64,000 nt of DNA from the NCBI GenBank assembly GCA_046349955.1, contig JAXMBI010000013.1, positions 62,001-126,000 on the forward strand, written 5' to 3'. Both the position numbers and the translations under genes were made by a program. This stretch comes from JBGAPH01 sp046349955 (GTDB lineage: Bacteria; Planctomycetota; Planctomycetia; Pirellulales; JBGAPH01). How positions within the stretch are numbered: the first letter of the stretch is position 1; each line of letters begins with the position of its first letter. Of this stretch, positions 57,871 to 64,000 are shown piece by piece. The notes under the pieces were generated by a model. The model was not told the origin of the DNA. It did not search any database and saw nothing but the letters and a program-made list of their open reading frames with translations.

Positions 57871-59307
57871 TTGTCGACACGTCTCGTCCCGCCGCCCACG
57901 AACTCGTCGCTCGACGAACAACAGCGCGAGACCGCCGCCCTGCGCGCGTCGCGCTGGCTCGCCGTGGGCGTGGGGGGGTATCTGCTCTCTCAGAGCTTCC
58001 TGATCCCGTTGGCGCCGCTCGGCCCCTCGTGGTCGATTTGGCCGACCCTCGCTGATTTGGCGATCGGCGGATTGGTGCTGGCGGCCGCACTGACTCCGCC
58101 GGGCAAGGTCATCGTCAGCCGCGCCAATCGCGAGATCTGGGGATTGCTCTGCTGGCTCTACGTGGCATGCGTACTCTCGTTCTTCATCGTCAATCTGACG
58201 ATGGGATCCGCCGGCCGCGGACTGGCCGTCGATGAGGGCGTCTACTACTTGTATCGCATGACGCAGTTCATGATCGTGTATTGGGCGACGATGCGGGTCG
58301 CCTTCTCGCCGGGGCGCGAGCGAGCCCTCTTTTACGTGACGGCGTTCGTCTACATCGTCACCTGCGCCGCCTGCCTGCTGACGTTTCTCGACGTGCTTCC
58401 CGGGACGCGCATCGTGGCCCATCTGCCTGCGGGGCGCGTGGCGGGGCCCTGGGGCTTCTTCCATGCCAACCAGGCGCAGGGGCTGGGGTTCGTCGGCCAC
58501 AATCACGCCTATGTGTCGGCCCAGGTGCTGATGTTGCTCGCGCTCACGCTGAACCTCAGCGGTCGGTCGCGACCGCTGTTCAATGGATCCATGATCCTGC
58601 TGGGAGTCGTCGCTGCGTTCGCCACGGGCAGCCGCGCTGGGTTGGCGGCCACCCTGCTGTTCGCGGTCTGCATGGTGCTGCGGACTCCGGTGTACGCCAT
58701 TGTCGCGGGCGTGGTCGTCGGACTTGTCGCGCTCTTTCTTCCGCAAGACTTTATGGCCAACGAGCAGATCGCCGATCTGGCGTCGGAACAGGGGAAGATC
58801 GTCGACCCCATGCAGGCGACGCAGTTCCGGGCTCGTCGCGAACTGTGGCGCCGCTGGGCGGAGTTTTTGGCCAGATCCCCGCAATTGTTGATCACCGGCG
58901 TCGGGTTCGGGGGAACGCGCGGTGACGCGGCGCCAGGTGTTTCGCCACACTCCCAACCTTACATGGTGCTGGTCGAATTCGGCATTCTCGGGCTCATCGG
59001 CTTCGCCTGGCTGGTGCTGATCATCCTCGACCGGCTTCGCAAAACCGAGCCGCCGCCAAAACCCGTTCTCTGGGCGACCATTTCCCTGTTGCTGGCCAGT
59101 GCAACTCAGGAGACCTTTTATCCCGTGCCGGCGCTCGGACACTTCGTGGGGTTCTACTTCTGCACGTTGGCGATCGCCTTGCGGCAGCCGAATCGCACCC
59201 TTGTGCCTCCGTCATTGACGGGCGGGCGCGCGGGCGGGTTTCCTTTGCCCGTTGGCCCTGGTCGTCCCCAGCCGGAGCCCACACCGCTGACGCCGCGTCA
59301 CCGTTAG
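57871..59307 (+). CDS. O-antigen ligase/Wzy-like membrane protein
   Basis: TTG at 57871 with GAGGTGG upstream; 478 residues and about 11 membrane segments. The Wzy_C/WaaL-type marks are a periplasmic loop after LALTLNLSGRSR, the FATGSRAGLAATLLF core, and the large loop containing ITGVGFGGTRGD...SPHSQPYMVLVEFGILGLIG, with the conserved His near the end. It likely polymerises or ligates a polysaccharide, fitting the two acylation genes upstream. The last 30 residues (Pro/Gly/Arg-rich) overlap the convergent dockerin gene on the minus strand. Confidence 0.85.
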   Translation: MSTRLVPPPTNSSLDEQQRETAALRASRWLAVGVGGYLLSQSFLIPLAPLGPSWSIWPTLADLAIGGLVLAAALTPPGKVIVSRANREIWGLLCWLYVACVLSFFIVNLTMGSAGRGLAVDEGVYYLYRMTQFMIVYWATMRVAFSPGRERALFYVTAFVYIVTCAACLLTFLDVLPGTRIVAHLPAGRVAGPWGFFHANQAQGLGFVGHNHAYVSAQVLMLLALTLNLSGRSRPLFNGSMILLGVVAAFATGSRAGLAATLLFAVCMVLRTPVYAIVAGVVVGLVALFLPQDFMANEQIADLASEQGKIVDPMQATQFRARRELWRRWAEFLARSPQLLITGVGFGGTRGDAAPGVSPHSQPYMVLVEFGILGLIGFAWLVLIILDRLRKTEPPPKPVLWATISLLLASATQETFYPVPALGHFVGFYFCTLAIALRQPNRTLVPPSLTGGRAGGFPLPVGPGRPQPEPTPLTPRHR

Positions 59308-60825
59308 CATCGTCGATCGCCAGCCTGCCAACGCGAAGGCGCCGCTGATGATTAGCAGCCAAGTCGAGGGTTCGGGCACGGTTTGCGATCGGCCGAAGTT
59401 CGCCTTCAGCACGCCGAAGTCGGAGAGGTCGATCTTGCCATCGAGCGTCAGATCGCCCTGCCTCCGCCCCGCGGCGGCGCCGAAGTTGGCTTTGAGAATG
59501 CCGAAGTCGCTGAGGTCGACTTGTAGATTGCCGTCGACATCGCCCGGCAGTCCGGCCACCAGAGACTTGATCTGGTAGATCGCGCCCTGCCCCGCACCGG
59601 CGGAAATGCTGCCGCTGCGCGACATGTCGGCCACGAACAGCGAGTCTTGCGTCGCCTCGAGCCCGTTGAGGTGCCCCACGTTGGGCGCGTCGCTCGACAC
59701 GAGGTGGAAGTACTTGCCGGTGTTAGGATCGGCGTAGACGAGCGGGTTTTCGTCGTTGTTGGCGTTGCCGCTGTTGCCATGGAAGCCCACGAATACGCCG
59801 TGGTTGAGCCCCGCAGGGAAGTCCGGCGGCGCGATGGCGATTTCGAACGCCCCCTCGCTCTTGCTGCCCGTTTGCGGATCGGGCCAGGGCTGGAACACGA
59901 CTGCCGAGGGCTCTCCCTTCCCGCCCACAAAAGTTCCCGTTTTGTACTCGTAATAGTTATCGGGAAAGCCGTAGTCCTCTACGTCGCCGCCAAGCTGGTT
60001 CGCCGGCAACACGTTCAGTTCGTCGGCGCTGAGGGGAATGAACGATTCCACCAGGCCATCGATGCCGTTGTCCTGAAAGACAAGGCCGCCGCTTTGGGGA
60101 TCGAACTCGATGCCCGCCGCGTTCCGCAAGCCCTTTGCGATCTGGGTGAAGGCGCCGAATTCGACGCCTGCGCCCGTGTCGTGGACCGTGGTGAGGTAAA
60201 TCGAGTCGCCTTGCAGCCCGGCCGACGCCAGGCCACTCATGCTGGCCGAGCCAACCGTGGGAGTGGCGTTGAATTCGGAGCCGACGTTGAACGCCAGGTC
60301 GTAGTGATCGGCCTGCCCCGGGGTTGGACGCGTAGCCAGCGTGAAGCTGACATGCGACCAGCCGGCCGGGTAAGAGAAATCGAGGCTGCCCAATTGGGTG
60401 AGCGGCGCGTCGGGCGTGGCGCCGGCCCGCAACACGCTGATGCCGTTGTAGCCGGCCTTCACGCTTGTGGCGAACACTAGGTTCCCTGCGCGGCGCATGC
60501 CAGTCAGCCCGCCGACCAGCCCTGTGTAGAGCACTTGAGGAGCGCCGTCGGCGACTCCGTCGTGGTTGGCGTCGACGAGCCGCACGAGCTCGCCGGTGGA
60601 GTCGAAGAAACTCCCTTGCGCAGGCCGGCTCGTGGCGACCAGCAGCGAGCCATCGTCGAGCGGCGCCATCGAAATCGGATAGTTGAGCCCCGTGGCGAAC
60701 TCCGTGATGCGGAAGTCGTTCGGATCGACCGAAGGGTCGCCGCCGATGATGAGCGGATCGTCGGCACGCAGCAGCGCCGGCGCGAGCAACAGGCCGCACA
60801 GAGTTAGAAACAAGGGCCGAATCAT
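59212..60825 (-). CDS. Secreted beta-propeller protein (sorbosone-dehydrogenase-like) with dockerin and PEP-CTERM
   Basis: 537 residues with a signal peptide (FLTLCGLLLAPALLRA). The propeller part resembles glucose/sorbosone dehydrogenase-type or NHL-like domains (FATGLNYPISMAPLDDGSLL, FDPQSGGLVFQDNGIDG, LNHGVFVGFHGNSGN). Two dockerin-like units follow: GDVDGNLQVDLSDFGILKAN and GDLTLDGKIDLSDFGVLKAN. Then PEP-CTERM (VPEPSTWLLIISGAFALAGWR) and a basic tail that overlaps the O-antigen ligase-like gene. Its start overlaps the upstream CBM9-type gene by four bases (ATGA). Binding or oxidation of sugars is inferred. Confidence 0.82.
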   Translation of the reverse strand: MIRPLFLTLCGLLLAPALLRADDPLIIGGDPSVDPNDFRITEFATGLNYPISMAPLDDGSLLVATSRPAQGSFFDSTGELVRLVDANHDGVADGAPQVLYTGLVGGLTGMRRAGNLVFATSVKAGYNGISVLRAGATPDAPLTQLGSLDFSYPAGWSHVSFTLATRPTPGQADHYDLAFNVGSEFNATPTVGSASMSGLASAGLQGDSIYLTTVHDTGAGVEFGAFTQIAKGLRNAAGIEFDPQSGGLVFQDNGIDGLVESFIPLSADELNVLPANQLGGDVEDYGFPDNYYEYKTGTFVGGKGEPSAVVFQPWPDPQTGSKSEGAFEIAIAPPDFPAGLNHGVFVGFHGNSGNANNDENPLVYADPNTGKYFHLVSSDAPNVGHLNGLEATQDSLFVADMSRSGSISAGAGQGAIYQIKSLVAGLPGDVDGNLQVDLSDFGILKANFGAAAGRRQGDLTLDGKIDLSDFGVLKANFGRSQTVPEPSTWLLIISGAFALAGWRSTMLTVTRRQRCGLRLGTTRANGQRKPARAPARQ

Positions 60826-61865
60826 GGGAGAACCTCAACGTCGAAAGATATACTGCGACCGCGACAAGCCCCGCTGCGCCAGGTTGCCCCTACGCCGACC
60901 GCGGCCAGCCCAGCCACGGCTAACGCTAACCCCGATGGCTCGGGCGCAGTAGCCCCGCGCCGTCCAAAGTTCGCCTTGAGCACGCCGAAATCGGCCAGGT
61001 CGATCTGTCGATCGCGGGTGAACTCGCCTTCGATGAGCGTGCCTGGTTGACCAAAATGCGCCTTGAGCGTCCCGAAATCGGCCAGGTCTACTCGTCCGTT
61101 GCGGTCCGCGTCTCCAGGAGTGAGCGGTTCCTCGACAAACGCCAGGCGTTCCCAGCGCTCGTAGGTGTGGAAGCCGTAGGGCGCTGGCAACAAACTGGTG
61201 AACTGCAAGGTAGAGGCGCCGGGCGGGCGCGGGTAATCGGCGGCCGACGCCAAAAAGCCCCATGTGTCTCCGGCGGCGAACGGCGCGAGCGAGGCGCGCG
61301 GCACGCGGAGCTCGAGCGTCCAGCCTTGATCCAGGTCGTCGTGCAGGGGATCGGTAGGCGCGGCCGATGCAACCGTGCCGCGGGCCTGCACGACGGCTTC
61401 GAGCTGCGATTCATAGGCCTTCGCGCCCTCGAAGTCGGTCAGCCGCTCGAGCCAATGCAGGTCGAGCACGTCGGCGTTGGGACTGACCTCGAGCTCGTAG
61501 TAGGGACCTACTCCAGGCGTCGGCTGGAAGAACAGCTCGGCCACGTCGCCCTCCCAAAGGTAGGCATCGTGCCCCGCGATCCCCCACAGATCGGCGTCGG
61601 ACAGTTCGAAGCCGGCATATACGTAGTCGTCGTCCCACAGCACGCGGGCTACTACTGGCTGCGCTGGCGGCGAACCCTGCTGGTAGAGGGAAAACTTGTC
61701 GATCTGATCGGCTGCTGCCCAGGCTGGCTCGTCGAGGTTGCCATCGAGCGTCACTGCGCTCACAGCGCGGCGGGCTTCGTAGGTGAGGGGCGCGAACGAT
61801 TGGCCCCGTGCTGCGTCCGTCGCGAACAAGGCAAGGCACACCGCGAGCAGCCGACGAAGTTGCAT
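60822..61865 (-). CDS. Secreted CBM9-like protein with dockerin and PEP-type C-terminus
   Basis: 347 residues, signal peptide MQLRRLLAVCLALFATDAARG. The main domain (about 25-225) matches CBM9-like carbohydrate-binding modules: VTLDGNLDEPAWAAADQI, VLWDDDYVYAGFELSDADLW, VAELFFQPTPGVGPYYELEV. Two dockerin-like units follow: GDADRNGRVDLADFGTLKAH and GEFTRDRQIDLADFGVLKAN. The end, APEPSGLALAVAGLAAVGVG, is a PEP-type anchor with basic tail. Probably a surface glycan-binding protein co-expressed with the propeller gene it overlaps. Confidence 0.82.
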   Translation of the reverse strand: MQLRRLLAVCLALFATDAARGQSFAPLTYEARRAVSAVTLDGNLDEPAWAAADQIDKFSLYQQGSPPAQPVVARVLWDDDYVYAGFELSDADLWGIAGHDAYLWEGDVAELFFQPTPGVGPYYELEVSPNADVLDLHWLERLTDFEGAKAYESQLEAVVQARGTVASAAPTDPLHDDLDQGWTLELRVPRASLAPFAAGDTWGFLASAADYPRPPGASTLQFTSLLPAPYGFHTYERWERLAFVEEPLTPGDADRNGRVDLADFGTLKAHFGQPGTLIEGEFTRDRQIDLADFGVLKANFGRRGATAPEPSGLALAVAGLAAVGVGATWRSGACRGRSISFDVEVLP

Positions 61866-61975
61866 GAATCTGGTGCTCCTAGGCGGTGCAGCTCGATGGC
61901 CTCCGCTGCGTTCCCGATCCGCGGCTCTGCCCTAGCCCCTTGAACGCAGTCACGCGAGCAGGCGGACGGAAGGCT

Positions 61976-62605
61976 CTAGGTCGCCGCCACGCCGAGGCTA
62001 GCCAGGCGGCGACTGAGCGCCGCCAGAGCCCGATTCCAAAGCTTGCGGGCCGCCTCGGGAGAACGGCCGAACAGCTCCCCCAGCTCCTCGTAGGAGCACT
62101 GGCCGAAGTTGCGCAGCAACACCACTTCGCGCCAGACCGGCGGCAAGGCGTCGATCGCCGCCAGCAGCAGTCCCAACTCTTCCTCGCGGGCCACGATCTT
62201 GCTGGGCGATTCGCCGGCCGGTCCAGGTTGCTGGAGGTCGCTCGCCCGAAGGTGCCCTCCTTCCAGCGGCACTTCCAACCGATCGGAGCGAATTTGGGCC
62301 AGCCGGTGTCGGCGGATGGCGGTGGTCAGGTTGTTGATCAGCAGCTTGCGCAGCCAGCGGAGAAGTTCTTCTCCCGAGTCGCCGCGAAAACGATCGAAGC
62401 GCGTGCTCGCGTGCAGGAGAGTTTCCTGCACGACATCCGACGCGCCGAGCCGCGCTCCGAGCCCGGTTCGCCCGAGCTCTTTATTGGCGATCGAGAGCAG
62501 GTACGCATGGTACGTCTCGGCAAGCTGCCCCAAGGAGGTTCGGCAGCCTTGCCGGGCAGCCCGAATCTGCTGGCCAATCAGCGGCGAATTCCACGCAGTG
62601 CGCAT
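61976..62605 (-). CDS. ECF-type sigma factor
   Basis: ATG at 62605 (MRTAWNSPL) with GAGGAG upstream; 209 residues. Region 2: LGASDVVQETLLHASTRFDRF and LLRWLRKLLINNLTTAIRRH. Region 4: CSYEELGELFGRSPEAARKLW. This is the planctomycete subgroup with the ELLRWLRKLLINNL pattern, unlike the kinase-linked sigma at 52702. No overlapping anti-sigma gene is seen. The small protein gene 62771-63010 lies upstream on the same strand. Confidence 0.88.
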   Translation of the reverse strand: MRTAWNSPLIGQQIRAARQGCRTSLGQLAETYHAYLLSIANKELGRTGLGARLGASDVVQETLLHASTRFDRFRGDSGEELLRWLRKLLINNLTTAIRRHRLAQIRSDRLEVPLEGGHLRASDLQQPGPAGESPSKIVAREEELGLLLAAIDALPPVWREVVLLRNFGQCSYEELGELFGRSPEAARKLWNRALAALSRRLASLGVAAT

Positions 62606-62770
62606 AGCGCTCCTCGACAACAAAGTTGGAGCTTCGAGCAGCGTGGCATCTTTCGAGCAGTCTGCACCCCCTCCGCAGACCTGTCAAGCGTTTTGTGCGC
62701 GGGGAAAACATAAACGTGCTCGCCCGGGGCGCCAGTTCGCCCAGGGCGGGTGCAAGCGGGCCCGGGCGGC

Positions 62771-63010
62771 TCAAGAGCTGGCGGACTCGCTTTGCCCACC
62801 GGGAACTCGGAGCGCTTCCGCCAGCAGCGCGTTGATCTGGCAAATCTGGCCGACATGTCCCCAGTGAAATTCGCCGCCTTCTTCCGCGTCGGCCCGCAGA
62901 AGCTCGTGAAGCTGCCGCAGCAGTTCCTCGGCGAGCGCTCGAGCCTCCTCGTAGAAAGCAGCGGCTTCGAGACTGCCGGGCCAGACTGTTGCGTTCGCGT
63001 TGGAAGGCAT
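62771..63010 (-). CDS. Small hypothetical protein
   Basis: ATG at 63010 (MPSNANATVWPG) with AAGGAG eight bases upstream; 79 residues. Mostly helical: SLEAAAFYEEARALAEELLR and FHWGHVGQICQINALLAEAL. No known domain or signal peptide. Good ribosome-binding site and protein-like composition support it. Possibly linked to the ECF sigma gene downstream. Confidence 0.6.
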   Translation of the reverse strand: MPSNANATVWPGSLEAAAFYEEARALAEELLRQLHELLRADAEEGGEFHWGHVGQICQINALLAEALRVPGGQSESASS

Positions 63011-63064
63011 GCGGCGACTCCTTTCATCGTGAGCCAAGTGATATCCGGAGCGTGGCGACGAGCG

Positions 63065-64000
63065 TCAATTCTGCGCCGCCAGCACCGGCGCCGAGAAAAA
63101 CAACAACTTCTCGGTGGTCCCTTGCTGGTACTGCTGAAAGACTGGCAGGGGACTGCTCGAAAGTCCGGGAGCTTCCAGCCGTGGCAGGTCGTAGGAGATG
63201 TTGCTGCCGGCGGGAGCAGGCGCATGCGACAAGTGGCCGGTGTAGGCAAACGTGCCGCCTGCGTCGGAGCTTTGATAGAGCCGGAGCGTTTGGTCGCTGG
63301 TATTGCCGATCACGACCAGATTGCCGCTGCAGAGAGACGTTTGCACGTAGTTCGCGCCGGCAAACCCGGTCAGCTCCACGGCGGGCCGCCAAGCAAGCTC
63401 CCCTCGCAGGAGCCGCGCGTAAACCACGCGCCCTGCGTCGACCGCAGCGAGATGCACGTTGCCGAACGCATCCGTCGCAACGCTGAAGTGGCTGGCGTAA
63501 GGATCCGCGTCCGGTTGCCCGGTGAAGATCGTCGACACGGCCCACGCGCTGTCTTCCGACCATTCGTCGAGCCGTTTGGCCCAATAGATGGATGCGTCGA
63601 CGGAGTACGCCATGCCGACGCCGTCGAGGAGCTGCACGGGGCGGGCGCTGCGTTTGACGCCGCCGCTTCCCACCACGCCAAAGGTCAGCCTTGTGTCGGA
63701 CCAGGACGTTGCCCCGGCCGGCTGATAGGAAAGCCGGATCTCGACGCTGGAAGTCCGTGGATTCTGCAGCACATACGCACACCAGGTTCGCCCCCGCGCG
63801 TCTTTTGTGAGGGCGGGGTTCAGGTATTTGACCAGCGCGCTTTTGGCGACGAACTGCGTGCCGTTGAACGACCATTGCCGCGTGCCCGCGTTGTAGCTCA
63901 GGTCGGCCAGCCGCAGGTCGTCGGAGTTGTCGGGATAGACGACGAGCAATTGCCCGCCGACGAGTTCGCCGTCGCAGGTCGAAGTGCGGTCGGAACCGGC
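63065..64000 (-). CDS. Partial protein, beta-propeller-like (5' end outside window)
   Basis: The frame is open at the right edge and ends at 63065; 311 codons are visible. Repeating beta-rich units with RTWCAYVL, VGMAYSVDASIYWAKRLD and HFSVATDAFGNVHLAAVD resemble BNR or sialidase-like propeller blades. No catalytic residues recognised. Probably exported and surface-related, like other propeller proteins here, but the N-terminus is missing. Confidence 0.7.
   Translation of the reverse strand, partial: AGSDRTSTCDGELVGGQLLVVYPDNSDDLRLADLSYNAGTRQWSFNGTQFVAKSALVKYLNPALTKDARGRTWCAYVLQNPRTSSVEIRLSYQPAGATSWSDTRLTFGVVGSGGVKRSARPVQLLDGVGMAYSVDASIYWAKRLDEWSEDSAWAVSTIFTGQPDADPYASHFSVATDAFGNVHLAAVDAGRVVYARLLRGELAWRPAVELTGFAGANYVQTSLCSGNLVVIGNTSDQTLRLYQSSDAGGTFAYTGHLSHAPAPAGSNISYDLPRLEAPGLSSSPLPVFQQYQQGTTEKLLFFSAPVLAAQN

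Noticed and set aside
1..64000. tRNA genes, CRISPR arrays, insertion sequences or phage genes
   Set aside because: Looked for cloverleaf-like blocks, regularly spaced repeats and transposase-like proteins; none could be supported.

Overview
The window looks like chromosomal DNA of a planctomycete, most likely of the Pirellulales type. The signs are high GC, secreted proteins ending in paired dockerin-like repeats of the DLSDFGILKANFG type with PEP-CTERM anchors, many ECF sigma factors (four, one coupled to a Ser/Thr kinase), HEAT-repeat secreted proteins, DUF3299 lipoproteins and a BlaI/M56 sensor pair. No rRNA, tRNA, phage, transposase or CRISPR array was recognised. Genes are dense and short start/stop overlaps (ATGA) are common.

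Layout. 1-4.5 kb: a BlaI-type repressor and a giant M56 (BlaR1-like) sensor protease running off the left edge, with a clear promoter/operator. 4.6-8.3 kb: a large surface protein in which ConA/LamG-like domains are nested inside cadherin-like repeats. 8.5-10.2 kb: an unrecognised coiled-coil protein with a possible PD-(D/E)xK nuclease core. 10.3-14.1 kb: two ECF sigma modules with membrane partners, plus a membrane/secreted protein pair. 14.5-20.6 kb: glycogen/alpha-glucan metabolism (glgA, a GalT-like enzyme, a GH57 glucanotransferase) and an MBL-fold hydrolase. 20.6-27.3 kb: an esterase, then a co-directional set (ABC ATPase, FtsX-type permease with a His-rich loop, CxxC exported protein, two DUF3299 proteins) that may form a metal-handling system; the ATPase and the permease N-terminus are broken by clustered indels that look like sequence error. 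27.5-34.9 kb: a sigma54 activator, a secreted HEAT protein with a degenerate receiver-like domain, argH, csrA and a Tat-exported amidase. 34.8-38.5 kb: a PIN-domain toxin/antitoxin pair, epmA with a repeat inserted in frame, trxA and a CBS-domain protein. 38.8-49.1 kb: a HAF-repeat dockerin protein, a Zn/Cd-type P-ATPase, a methyltransferase, DedA, an SLC13-type transporter and an RND/MMPL transporter carrying what looks like a nucleotide-sugar dehydrogenase C-terminal domain. 49.3-54.5 kb: an NHL propeller protein, a wax-synthase-like acyltransferase, a kinase/ECF pair and a DinB-like protein. 55.2-59.3 kb: an exopolysaccharide-type cluster (SGNH-like, MBOAT, O-antigen-ligase-like). 59.2-64 kb: two dockerin/PEP-CTERM proteins, another ECF sigma factor and a partial propeller-like protein.

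Four families of short palindromic repeats (called A to D here) lie between genes across the window. Two of them sit inside the epmA reading frame. The features of most interest are the nested-domain surface protein, the RND protein with its embedded domain, the M56 sensor fusion, the nuclease-like protein at 8.5 kb and the repeat insertion in epmA.
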